Assembly (NCBI RefSeq): GCF_900113765.1
Contig: NZ_FOQO01000001.1
Span: 310,001-374,000 of the forward strand
Source: Parapedobacter indicus
GTDB lineage: Bacteria > Bacteroidota > Bacteroidia > Sphingobacteriales > Sphingobacteriaceae
Length of the DNA stretch: 64,000 nucleotides
Direction: 5' to 3'
In this document: positions 41,692 to 50,947 of the stretch, one piece after another
How positions within the stretch are numbered: the first letter of the stretch is position 1
Layout of the letters: each line of letters begins with the position of its first letter
Position numbers and translations under genes: made by a program
The notes under the pieces: model-generated
The model's input: the letters and a program-made list of their open reading frames with translations, nothing else
Told to the model about the DNA's origin: nothing
Database searches by the model: none

Positions 41692-43725
41692 ATGAAACAA
41701 TACAGGCTACATGGAAGGACTGGCAGGACAATCTGTCTGTTTCTTTGCTTGTTCGGTGCTGGCAGTTCATGCCAACGGTATCCGATGCAGCGTGCGGACA
41801 TGCAATCCACCGAAACCCTTCCTTTAACGGTTTTTCAGTACAACGACTATACAGGTGACGAAGCCGGAATTCCGTCACGTACCGTTTTTCGCGGAGACAC
41901 GATTCCGGACGGAATGAACGACAATTTTTCATCTTTCCATCTTCTGCAGGGATTCATGGCTACGTTTGCAGAGCACGAAGATGGTACCGGATTCGGTTTT
42001 TCGTATGTCGCACGAAGCAGTGATGTAACGGTAAACCTTCCGGCCCAATTGGCCCAAAAGGTTTCATTCATCCGGGTGCTGCCTGTGCAAAATGTGCTGA
42101 AAAAAGGAGTGGGTAACACAAACAATACGCTGATAGATAGCCTGAATGTCTCCTGGTTTTACGATTGGGGGCCGTTAGATCATTCCACACCTACGCGGGA
42201 ATATGTTCCCATGGCTTGGGGCAGGGGTGCTGCGAACAATCCGAGTAGGGTAGATGCTTATATTGAAAAAGATACCGTAACCCACCTGCTCTCGTTCAAC
42301 GAACCTGATAATGCCAGTCAATCCAATATCCCCTATACAGAGGCCGTGTCGCTGCATAAATTGCTTTTGCGTACCGGATATCGGATGGGATCGCCGGCTC
42401 CCGAGGAAGGGAATGCAGATAAATGGCTGCTTAATTTCATGAACAAAGCCGATCAGGATACTGTGAAAGTGGATTTTATGGCCCTGCATTGGTACGATTG
42501 GGGGAATTGGAGCAGTACTCATAATGCATCACCCAATCCGGCCAATGTGTTCAATCGGTTTAAAAATTACCTCACACGGATCTACAATCTATATAAAAAG
42601 CCGATATGGATCACAGAGTTTAATGCAAATCGGAATACGACCCCAGAGACGCATGCACGCTTCATGGAATTGGCATTGCCATGGCTGGACGCGCAGCCTT
42701 TTATCGAGCGGTATGCGTATTTCTTTCCGCCCACCGTGCCTGCAATGGAAAACGACACACTCACGGAAGTCGGCAGGATTTACCGCGATCACGTTTCCAC
42801 CCCTTCCATTACCGGTAATATCATTTACGGTGACGGGTCCGGAGGCGAGGAGATTCCCGAGAACATGAGCATTATCCCGTTAACTAATGAACTGATATTG
42901 CCGCAATACGCTTATGCCGGCCAACAGGCAGCTGCAAGGCTCCATTATGTGTGTAGGTTACGACTGACCGGGCTGGCTCCGAACGCGACCTATAGGTATT
43001 TCACAGGCCTTTCGGATCAGGCATCCCGTACGACACAGACGCCCGGATGGTTGTTGGCTATCCAAAATAGCACTTCCCCGGCCGGTTATATTGTTGGCAT
43101 GTCGTCCTCTAATAAATCCGTTGGGGGTTCCCGTCTGGACAACAATGAAAATTATACCGGTACCGGCTCTAAATTTTCGACCTTCACCACCAATGCGTCC
43201 GGGAACTATACAGGGTGGTTTGCTGTAGTGCCGACCAATCAGGAACAGCATCAAGCGGGGAAGAATGTTTACTTTTTTGTGCAGGTAAACAATGGATCAG
43301 GGGGCACCAGCCTCAACCACACCTTCAGGACCCAATCAACGATATCCATGTTGGATTACAGCACCATTACCGAGGATATTGGGGGTGCCTCTGCGGTGAA
43401 AGGTATTTCTACGGTGGGTGATGAGAAAATCGTTGTACTCTATTCCGATACTGCGATGAACGATAGGCCCTTGTATGCCTCGTTTACGGAAGATGACGGC
43501 ATACCACAACCGTATACCAACTGGTATGGCACCGTAAATGCAAGCGAGGGCCAGTGGGGAGCTCTTATTCCGAATTACCTGACATCCGGCGTACGCGCTA
43601 TCCGATATGTATCCATCAACGGTAGTCAACTGGCCCTCTTTACAAGTAGCAACGGAGAATGGGGGACAACCGAAACGGTGCACCCCGATAATGGATCGAC
43701 ACCGATAACGATAGAAACTCCTTAA
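41692..43725 (+). CDS. GH128-like (Asl1) glycoside hydrolase with additional domains
   Basis: 677 residues. A hydrophobic N-terminus with Cys27 (GAGSSC) suggests export and possibly lipidation, though the lipobox is weak. The Asl1/GH128 barrel spans about 145-360: VSWFYDWG, LLSFNEPDNA with likely acid/base Glu204, MGSPAPEEG, VDFMALHWYDW, and PIWITEFNANR with likely nucleophile Glu309. GH128 enzymes studied so far cleave beta-1,3-glucans. A domain of about 100 residues precedes the barrel, and a C-terminal region of about 290 residues (PENMSIIPLTNELILPQ...) looks beta-rich and may bind sugar. First gene of the plus-strand PUL unit. Confidence 0.8.
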   Translation: MKQYRLHGRTGRTICLFLCLFGAGSSCQRYPMQRADMQSTETLPLTVFQYNDYTGDEAGIPSRTVFRGDTIPDGMNDNFSSFHLLQGFMATFAEHEDGTGFGFSYVARSSDVTVNLPAQLAQKVSFIRVLPVQNVLKKGVGNTNNTLIDSLNVSWFYDWGPLDHSTPTREYVPMAWGRGAANNPSRVDAYIEKDTVTHLLSFNEPDNASQSNIPYTEAVSLHKLLLRTGYRMGSPAPEEGNADKWLLNFMNKADQDTVKVDFMALHWYDWGNWSSTHNASPNPANVFNRFKNYLTRIYNLYKKPIWITEFNANRNTTPETHARFMELALPWLDAQPFIERYAYFFPPTVPAMENDTLTEVGRIYRDHVSTPSITGNIIYGDGSGGEEIPENMSIIPLTNELILPQYAYAGQQAAARLHYVCRLRLTGLAPNATYRYFTGLSDQASRTTQTPGWLLAIQNSTSPAGYIVGMSSSNKSVGGSRLDNNENYTGTGSKFSTFTTNASGNYTGWFAVVPTNQEQHQAGKNVYFFVQVNNGSGGTSLNHTFRTQSTISMLDYSTITEDIGGASAVKGISTVGDEKIVVLYSDTAMNDRPLYASFTEDDGIPQPYTNWYGTVNASEGQWGALIPNYLTSGVRAIRYVSINGSQLALFTSSNGEWGTTETVHPDNGSTPITIETP

Positions 43726-43751
43726 AACCATCGCTATCCTAATTCTTTATC

Positions 43752-46673
43752 ATGAAATTTAAAATCGTTAAGCTACTCCTTCTGATATTTATTTTAATCC
43801 CCCTGTGTGATTACGCGCAAGATAAACAGCCCCGGCAACCGAATATCCTGTTTATTTTAGCCGATGACCTGGGATACCATGACCTCAGCTGTACGGGCAG
43901 TAGTTATTATGAAACGCCAAACATCGACCGTATTGCGCGGGAAGGGGCTGTTTTTGACGAGGGGTATTCAGCGTGCCAGGTCTGCAGTCCTTCAAGGGCG
44001 AGTATTATGACCGGGAAATCCCCCGCCCGACACGGTATCACAGACTATATCGGTGCTCCCCACGGCACGGATTGGCGTAAACAGAGAAGGCACAACCAAT
44101 TGCTTCCGGCCTCCTACGATACGGCACTCCGCCATGCATACATTACGCTGCCGGAAGCCCTGAAAGCCGCGGGTTACAAGACGTTCTTTGCCGGAAAATG
44201 GCACCTGGGCGGCCGGGGATCGTGGCCGGAAGACCACGGCTTTGATATCAACCGGGGTGGCTGGGAAAAAGGAGGTCCCAGCGGCGGCTATTTCTCGCCC
44301 TGGGAAAACCCCAACCTGGAAAATACAGTGCCTGGCGAAAACCTATCCATGCGGCTGGCCGCAGAGACTGTCAAGTTCCTGAAAGAAAATAATCCGCAGG
44401 AAACCGGGCAACCCGTGTTTGCGTTCCTGTCATTCTATGCCGTGCATGGTCCGATACAGACCACCCGGAAAAAATGGGAAAAGTACCGGGACAAAGCTGA
44501 TCGGAGTGGTATTGCACAGCAAGGCTTCAAAATGGAACATTTTCTTCCCATGCGGCAGGTTCAGGATAACCCGATATATGCAGGCTTGGTGGAAACAATG
44601 GATGATGCCGTCGGTGTGGTACTGCGTGCGCTCGATGAACAGGGATTGGCAGAGAATACCATCGTGGTCTTTACTTCGGACAATGGTGGTGTCTCGGCCG
44701 GTGATGCGTATTCAACCTCCAACCTACCCCTGCGCGGCGGTAAAGGATATCAGTTTGAGGGAGGAATCCGGGTACCCTACTTCATGAAGGTTCCCGGCCT
44801 GACGAAAGGCGGCGAAGTCTATCATACACCGGTTATCGGTACGGATTTTTATCCAACACTGCTGGATTTGGCCGGTGCCGGGTTGAAGCCGCAGGAACAT
44901 GAGGATGGGGTGAGTCTATTGCCGTTGCTTGAAGGTAACAAGCTTTCCGAGCGACCCCTGATCTGGCATTACCCACATTATGGGAACCAGGGTGGAGAAC
45001 CCTCCTCCATCATCCGCCAGGGGCCTTGGAAGCTTATCCACTACTATGAGGATGGGCGGGATGAATTGTATAAGCTGGATGCCGATCCGCGTGAGCTAAC
45101 GGATGTGGCGAAGCATCATCGGCGGAAAGTAACGGAACTGCGCGCCACATTGGATGGATACCTGACGCGGACCGGCGCCCGTTACCCGCAGCCCGATCCC
45201 GCGTATGACGCGGATAAGGAGCGGCAATATTTGCAGCGGGTAATCACGGAAAAACTTCCCCAACTGGAAAGACAGCGTATGGAGTTCCTGTCACCTGAAT
45301 TTGATCCCGGAAACAACTGGTGGGGCAGCGAGGTTACGGCAATGAATCCGAATGTCGTGATTATCCTGGCAGACGACCTCGGATACGGAGATGTGGGCTT
45401 CAATGGCTGTGAGGACATTCCCACGCCCAACATCGATCGCATCGCGCGGAATGGCGTGAAATTTACCGATGCATATGTCACCTATGCCGTATGCGGCCCG
45501 AGCCGCGCCGGATTGATTACCGGTAGGTATCAGGACCGCTTTGGTTTTGGAAGGAATCCGCTTTTGGCTCCCAACGACCCCGATATGGGACTTCCACTGT
45601 CTGAACAGACACTGGCAGACCTGTTAAAACCCGCCGGTTATCGTACGATGGCAATTGGAAAATGGCATTTGGGGTCCCACGCTTCTTTACATCCCAATAA
45701 TCGGGGGTTTGATGATTTTTTTGGCTTCCTCAGCGGTGGGCATCATTATTTCCCCGAACAATGGACACTGAACAGTGAGTTTGATGCCCGGTCCCAATAC
45801 GATGGGTACCGGACGAAACTTTTGCGGAATTCGGATGCCGTCGATGAATCCGAATACTTGACGGATGCATTGTCGAGAGAGGCTGTGCGCTTTGTCAAAG
45901 ACAACGCCAGTACACCCTTTTTCCTGTACCTGGCCTACAATGCGCCGCACACACCGCTTCAGGCCACGTCCAAATACCTTGATAGGTTTACACACATTGC
46001 GGATGAAAAGCGGCGGACTTATGCAGCGATGGTGAGTGCGATGGACGACGGGATCGGGCAGGTACTCGATGAGCTGGACGCGTTGGGCATAACGGATCAT
46101 ACCATGGTTGTCTTTCTGTCGGACAACGGCGGTCCGGAAGCCGCGAATGCTTCGGACAACGGGCCACTGCGGGGAGGAAAGGGCAGCTTTTTTGACGGGG
46201 GATTGCGGGTGCCTTTTGCCATACAATGGCCGGATCACATCAGGCGTGGAACGGTTTGTCATTCTCCAGTTATCTCGCTGGATATCGCGGCTACGGTCGT
46301 CGCAACGATCGATCAGCCGCATCCGCCGAAAAACGAATTGGATGGTATCAATTTATTGCCCGTACTGAACAATGCTGATACCGCTCTACAAAACCGTCTG
46401 TTTTTCTGGCGCAATTTCGATAAAAAAATGCTTGCGTTGAGAAGTACAGATTTCAAGTTGGTCATGCAGGATGGCCACACTCCGTCGCTGTTCCGGATCG
46501 GGGACGATGTGGCTGAAAAAAATAACCTATTCACTGGGCACGCGTCCACGGTCGACGGTTTGCATAAGCAATGGCAAAAATGGGCATCGGAGCTGAAGGA
46601 CCCTGCTTTTTTGGGGCTGCTGCAGGATAAAGAATACAGTGAACAGCGAAAAGATCGGTTTGGCCACCCATGA
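43752..46673 (+). CDS. Tandem double sulfatase (two S1 domains in one chain)
   Basis: 973 residues. After a signal peptide (about 1-22) there are two complete sulfatase domains joined by a short linker. Domain 1 (about 29-495) has ILFILADDLGYHDLS, formylglycine motif C78-S-P-S-R, GKWHLGGRG and FTSDNGGVS. Domain 2 (about 533-965) has VVIILADDLGYGDVGFN, C581-G-P-S-R, GKWHLGSHA and FLSDNGGPE. Both retain the metal and formylglycine residues, so both are probably active, perhaps on different sulfate positions. The frame is continuous through the linker (ERQRMEFLSPEFDPGNNWWG). The stop overlaps the next ATG by 4 bp. Confidence 0.93.
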   Translation: MKFKIVKLLLLIFILIPLCDYAQDKQPRQPNILFILADDLGYHDLSCTGSSYYETPNIDRIAREGAVFDEGYSACQVCSPSRASIMTGKSPARHGITDYIGAPHGTDWRKQRRHNQLLPASYDTALRHAYITLPEALKAAGYKTFFAGKWHLGGRGSWPEDHGFDINRGGWEKGGPSGGYFSPWENPNLENTVPGENLSMRLAAETVKFLKENNPQETGQPVFAFLSFYAVHGPIQTTRKKWEKYRDKADRSGIAQQGFKMEHFLPMRQVQDNPIYAGLVETMDDAVGVVLRALDEQGLAENTIVVFTSDNGGVSAGDAYSTSNLPLRGGKGYQFEGGIRVPYFMKVPGLTKGGEVYHTPVIGTDFYPTLLDLAGAGLKPQEHEDGVSLLPLLEGNKLSERPLIWHYPHYGNQGGEPSSIIRQGPWKLIHYYEDGRDELYKLDADPRELTDVAKHHRRKVTELRATLDGYLTRTGARYPQPDPAYDADKERQYLQRVITEKLPQLERQRMEFLSPEFDPGNNWWGSEVTAMNPNVVIILADDLGYGDVGFNGCEDIPTPNIDRIARNGVKFTDAYVTYAVCGPSRAGLITGRYQDRFGFGRNPLLAPNDPDMGLPLSEQTLADLLKPAGYRTMAIGKWHLGSHASLHPNNRGFDDFFGFLSGGHHYFPEQWTLNSEFDARSQYDGYRTKLLRNSDAVDESEYLTDALSREAVRFVKDNASTPFFLYLAYNAPHTPLQATSKYLDRFTHIADEKRRTYAAMVSAMDDGIGQVLDELDALGITDHTMVVFLSDNGGPEAANASDNGPLRGGKGSFFDGGLRVPFAIQWPDHIRRGTVCHSPVISLDIAATVVATIDQPHPPKNELDGINLLPVLNNADTALQNRLFFWRNFDKKMLALRSTDFKLVMQDGHTPSLFRIGDDVAEKNNLFTGHASTVDGLHKQWQKWASELKDPAFLGLLQDKEYSEQRKDRFGHP

Positions 46674-49183
46674 ATAAGGCGAAGATGGGGAGCAAACGGA
46701 TGCTATTGCTCGGTTTGGTGATGCTGTTGGCGGGCCCGGCCTCGTTGTCTGCGCAGGATACCACGGCGAGGGTTGTGAAGACATTACGTACGGACTGGCT
46801 TTTTATGAAAGGGGAGGTGCCTGATGGTGCACGCCTGGATTATGACGATAGTCACTGGGACCGGGTCGATGTACCCCATGATTGGGCGATTGTCGGGCCG
46901 TTTGATGAAGATCATGACAAACAGGAAGTCACGGTTATTGAAGACGGCGAACGGGTGCCCAGCATACGAACCGGCCGTACAGGAGGGCTTCCCTATATGG
47001 GAGTAGGCTGGTACCGCAAGCAGTTGTCTTTTTCCGGGACGGCGAGCGATAAACGGGTGTTCATTGAATTTGATGGAGCGATGAGCAACGCCAAGGTCTA
47101 CCTGAATGGACAATGGGTCGGCGGGCGTCCTTACGGTTACTCATCTTTTGGGTTTGAGCTGACACCTTACATAAGGTGGGGCAGTACCAACGTGCTGGCG
47201 GTGAGGCTTGAGAACGAGCCGGAATCAGCCCGGTGGTACCCGGGCGCCGGACTGTACCGGGCCGTCAGGCTACTCGTGCTCAACCGTACCCATATCCCGC
47301 AATGGGGGGTGTGGGTGACCACACCGGAAATAACTCATCAGGAAGCGCTGGTTAATATCCGGACGGAAATCGCCACTAAGCCGCCCGTTCATGCTGCTAT
47401 CCGGTTGGAAACCGATATCATCGACCCCTCGGGAAAGGTCGTCGCTTCGTTGAAAAAAAATCTTTTACCCGTTACCGGTGATACCGTGTCACAGCAACTG
47501 CGGCTAAAAGATCCCCGGTTCTGGTCTGCGGATAGCCCAAGGCTATATAAAGCGGTCTCCCGTATCAAAGCGGGAGATCAGACCCTCGATGTGATGGAAA
47601 CCGTATTTGGTATCCGGACCATCCGGTTTACGGCAGACAGCGGGATGCTGGTCAATGGCCGTTGGGAAAAACTGAAGGGTGTCTGTCTGCACCATGATCT
47701 CGGAGCGCTGGGGGCGGCCTTCAATAAGTCGGCACTGAGACACCGCCTCACGTTGCTCAAGCAAATGGGATGCAATGCCATCCGGGGGGCGCATAATCCC
47801 CATGATCCCGCGATGCTTGAATTGTGCGATGAAATGGGTTTTTATTTCATTGATGAAGCATTTGATGAATGGAAGCTTCCGAAGACAGCAAACGGATACA
47901 GTAGGTGGTTTGACGAATGGGCCGAACGTGATTTAACGGATATGATCCGGCGCGACCGTAATCATCCCGCTTTAATTATGTATAGTATCGGCAATGAGGT
48001 GCGCGAGCAGCAACAGCCCGAAGGCTATCGTGTCGCCCGCTTTCTCACCGCGATCTGTCATCGCGAAGATCCGTATCGGCCGGTCACCGCAGGCTTCAAC
48101 CAGTGGAAGCCGGCCATCGACAACGGGTTGGCCGATGAAGTGGACATACCCGGATTCAACTATAAGCCTGCTTTCTATGGTCGTATCCGGCAGCTCCAGC
48201 CCACCTGGCCCATCTATGGCAGCGAGACGGCTTCCACCGTCAGTTCCCGGGGAAGCTATCATTTCCCCGCTCAGCGTTTTTCAATGAAAGCTTGGGAAGA
48301 TAACCAGTCTTCCGCTTATGATTTGGAACATTGCAGTTGGTCGCAATTGCCGGATGAGGAATGGAAGGCCTTGGAAGACCATCCCTTTGTGGCGGGAGAG
48401 TTTGTATGGACCGGCGTGGATTACCTTGGCGAGCCTACCCCCTATAACTGCCGTTGGCCAAGCAGGAGCTCCTATTTCGGTATCCTGGATTTGGCGGGCA
48501 TCCCGAAAGATCGCTATTTTCTCTACAAAAGCCGATGGAGCGATCGTCCCACCCTACACGTGCTTCCGCATTGGACATGGCCGGAAAAACTGGGCGAGCA
48601 CGTTCCGGTTTATGTCTACACCAACTATCCCGAAGCCGAATTGTTTGTCAATGGCAAAAGCCAGGGAAGAAAGCGGTTTGATCCCGGTGAATTGCTCGAC
48701 CGCTACCGCTTGCGGTGGGAAGATGTGGTCTACCAACCCGGTGAACTGAAAGTAATTGCCTATGATGTGCAGGGAGAAATCGCGGATTCGGCGGTGACGG
48801 AAACGGCGGGGGCACCCTTCCGTTTGGTGCTCACAGCTGATAGGGACACCCTAACGACGGATGGCGATGACTTGATTTACGTTACGGTTGAAGTACAGGA
48901 TCGACAGGGAAACCTGTGTCCCCGTGCGGATCATCTCGTTAATTTTTCCGTTGAGGGAAGTGGTTTTCTCCGGGCAGTGGATAATGGGAACCCCGCCAGC
49001 ACCGAGGCTTTCCAAGCGCAATACCGCAACGCGTTCAACGGGAAATGCGTAGCCATTGTTCAAAGCAATGGGAAAACGGGTAAAGTTTTTATTCGTGCAG
49101 AAAGCCAGGGGCTTGTAGTTGGTGAACTTACAGTGGACTGCACGGCTAAAGAGCACTATAAACGCGAATGGGTGGAGAAGTAA
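46670..49183 (+). CDS. Glycoside hydrolase family 2 (beta-galactosidase-like)
   Basis: 837 residues with a signal peptide (about 1-28). Order: jelly-roll sugar-binding domain (about 35-205, WLFMKGEVPDGARLDYDDSHWDRVDVPHDW), immunoglobulin-like domain (about 210-320), TIM barrel (about 325-620) with acid/base Glu443 in YSIGNEV and nucleophile Glu519 in IYGSETAS, and two C-terminal beta domains (about 625-830) including a DUF4982-like piece, EHVPVYVYTNYPEAELFVNGKSQGRKR. Exact specificity cannot be read. It is coupled to the double sulfatase by a 4-bp overlap and its end overlaps the convergent GH2 gene by 28 bp. Confidence 0.92.
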   Translation: MNKAKMGSKRMLLLGLVMLLAGPASLSAQDTTARVVKTLRTDWLFMKGEVPDGARLDYDDSHWDRVDVPHDWAIVGPFDEDHDKQEVTVIEDGERVPSIRTGRTGGLPYMGVGWYRKQLSFSGTASDKRVFIEFDGAMSNAKVYLNGQWVGGRPYGYSSFGFELTPYIRWGSTNVLAVRLENEPESARWYPGAGLYRAVRLLVLNRTHIPQWGVWVTTPEITHQEALVNIRTEIATKPPVHAAIRLETDIIDPSGKVVASLKKNLLPVTGDTVSQQLRLKDPRFWSADSPRLYKAVSRIKAGDQTLDVMETVFGIRTIRFTADSGMLVNGRWEKLKGVCLHHDLGALGAAFNKSALRHRLTLLKQMGCNAIRGAHNPHDPAMLELCDEMGFYFIDEAFDEWKLPKTANGYSRWFDEWAERDLTDMIRRDRNHPALIMYSIGNEVREQQQPEGYRVARFLTAICHREDPYRPVTAGFNQWKPAIDNGLADEVDIPGFNYKPAFYGRIRQLQPTWPIYGSETASTVSSRGSYHFPAQRFSMKAWEDNQSSAYDLEHCSWSQLPDEEWKALEDHPFVAGEFVWTGVDYLGEPTPYNCRWPSRSSYFGILDLAGIPKDRYFLYKSRWSDRPTLHVLPHWTWPEKLGEHVPVYVYTNYPEAELFVNGKSQGRKRFDPGELLDRYRLRWEDVVYQPGELKVIAYDVQGEIADSAVTETAGAPFRLVLTADRDTLTTDGDDLIYVTVEVQDRQGNLCPRADHLVNFSVEGSGFLRAVDNGNPASTEAFQAQYRNAFNGKCVAIVQSNGKTGKVFIRAESQGLVVGELTVDCTAKEHYKREWVEK

Positions 49184-50934
49184 TCACGGATTATATACCA
49201 TGCTTTCTTTTTCTCACCGTATTCGGACAACAATCCTTTCCGGTTCCATCCATTCTGGTACGTGCTGTGCATGCGCGTAGGGCTTCGGAAGTCAGCAAGT
49301 ACCCAGGGACATACCCCGCGTAGCTGCAGATTCGAACGGAACATCCGGATGTTGTCTTCCATTACTTTCGCCTGGTATTCTTCTGTCCACGAACTGGCCG
49401 TATCAGCTGTGCCGTGATTGCCGTACACCGCCTCGGCGCCAAACTCGGAAATAATGAGCGGTTTCTTGTAGGTCGTTTCCCACCGGATATTTCCAGGCCC
49501 GGCAGGCCACGGGGTATACCAGCCCATGTATTTGTTTGCGGCCAGGAGGTCGAGGTCTTCGCTCAGGGGATCGTCAATGATGATTTTATTGCCTGAATAC
49601 TTGAATTGGTCAAAGGCCGAAGCTATTAAACGCGTTGGATCCATTGTTCTCGAAAAGGAAGCCAGTTCACGCAGTACGCGATTCCGATCCGGTGCCGGCC
49701 GCGTTTCGTTGGACAGGCTCCAGATGATCACGCCACACCGGTTCTTATCACGCGTAATCATGTCCCGGAGCATGGCTTGTGCTTTTCCTGTAATTTCGGG
49801 GCTGGTGAAGTCGACACCCTGCCATATGGGAATTTCCTCCCAAACCATAAATCCCATTTCCTCTGCTTTGCGGATTAAGTATTCGTGCTGTGGATAGTGG
49901 GCCGTACGGATGAAATTGCACCCCAGTTCGCGGGCTTGCAGAAGCAGTTGCATCACATCGGCTTCCGAAGAAACCCGGCTTTTGCGTTGCGGAATCTCTT
50001 CATGGATACTGATTCCCTTCAGGAATACCGGTTCGCCGTTCAGCAGCAACTCGTCACCTTTTACGTCAATATTTCTGAATCCGATCTTTTCACGGATTTG
50101 ATCGTGATCCGAGGTGATTTCTACCTGGTATAGCTTCGGATTTGAGGGCGACCAGCGTTCCACCCCCGCATGGAATGCGAAGGAGACATAACCATCCGCA
50201 TCCGTACGGAATGTATGCCGGATGTTGGCGTCGGGGAGGGAAAGTGCGATGTTTTCACTCCCTTCATTGTCATTGAGCTGGAGCCAGCCCGCGATCGTAT
50301 CTTGACTTCCTTTTTTTAACTGGATGAAATAATCGGCAATATAGCTCGCCGGCGTTGCAATCAGGCTGACATCCCGGGTAATGCCACCGTAGTTCCACCA
50401 GTCAAAGTTCAATGCGGGGATGCCGTCGGAAATCCGCCTATTGTCCACTTTGACGATAAGCTTATTGAGACCCTTGTTGGCATGGTCGGTAACCTCAAAT
50501 TGGAAAGGCGTGAAGCCTCCTTCATGAACACCCAATAGCTGGCCATTCAGGTAAACTTTGGTGCGGTAGTTGGCCGCACCGAAGTGAATAAATAGCCGCT
50601 CGCCCGGCTTGGTGTCAAGATGAAGTTCCTTTTTATACCAGATGATGCCTTCATAGTATTCAAGGGTAGCGCGTTGCGAATTCCAGTCACCCGGTACCGT
50701 CAGCGTTTCATCGGCAAAACTATATTCATTGAAAGCGTTTTTGTTTTTCGGCGGCTCATCCAGGTAAATCCGCCGCTGTTCGCCCCGGTCGTACCAATCG
50801 ACGATAGTCTGCCAATCACCGTTCAGGCTGATGGAGTTTCTGCCGGCAACGTTGGTCATGGTGGGTTGGGCGACGGTCAATAGGGGAAAGACGGGCCCCA
50901 AAGTAAGACCAAGCAATATAAATAGGTTGTTCAT
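49156..50934 (-). CDS. Glycoside hydrolase family 2 (beta-glucuronidase/beta-galactosidase-like)
   Basis: 592 residues from ATG 50934 (MNNLFILLGLTLG), which gives a signal peptide; the frame runs upstream into the sulfatase gene. Jelly-roll domain (about 25-195, SISLNGDWQTIVDWYDRG), Ig-like domain, then a barrel with NFIRTAHYPQHEYLIRKAEEMG, acid/base Glu410 in SLSNETRP and nucleophile Glu497 in IISEFGAEA. The short three-domain form resembles bacterial beta-glucuronidases. Last gene of the susC-susD-sulfatase-GH2 unit, 13 bp after the sulfatase stop. Confidence 0.92.
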   Translation of the reverse strand: MNNLFILLGLTLGPVFPLLTVAQPTMTNVAGRNSISLNGDWQTIVDWYDRGEQRRIYLDEPPKNKNAFNEYSFADETLTVPGDWNSQRATLEYYEGIIWYKKELHLDTKPGERLFIHFGAANYRTKVYLNGQLLGVHEGGFTPFQFEVTDHANKGLNKLIVKVDNRRISDGIPALNFDWWNYGGITRDVSLIATPASYIADYFIQLKKGSQDTIAGWLQLNDNEGSENIALSLPDANIRHTFRTDADGYVSFAFHAGVERWSPSNPKLYQVEITSDHDQIREKIGFRNIDVKGDELLLNGEPVFLKGISIHEEIPQRKSRVSSEADVMQLLLQARELGCNFIRTAHYPQHEYLIRKAEEMGFMVWEEIPIWQGVDFTSPEITGKAQAMLRDMITRDKNRCGVIIWSLSNETRPAPDRNRVLRELASFSRTMDPTRLIASAFDQFKYSGNKIIIDDPLSEDLDLLAANKYMGWYTPWPAGPGNIRWETTYKKPLIISEFGAEAVYGNHGTADTASSWTEEYQAKVMEDNIRMFRSNLQLRGVCPWVLADFRSPTRMHSTYQNGWNRKGLLSEYGEKKKAWYIIRDYFSTHSRL

Positions 50935-50947
50935 GTCATTTGTTTTC

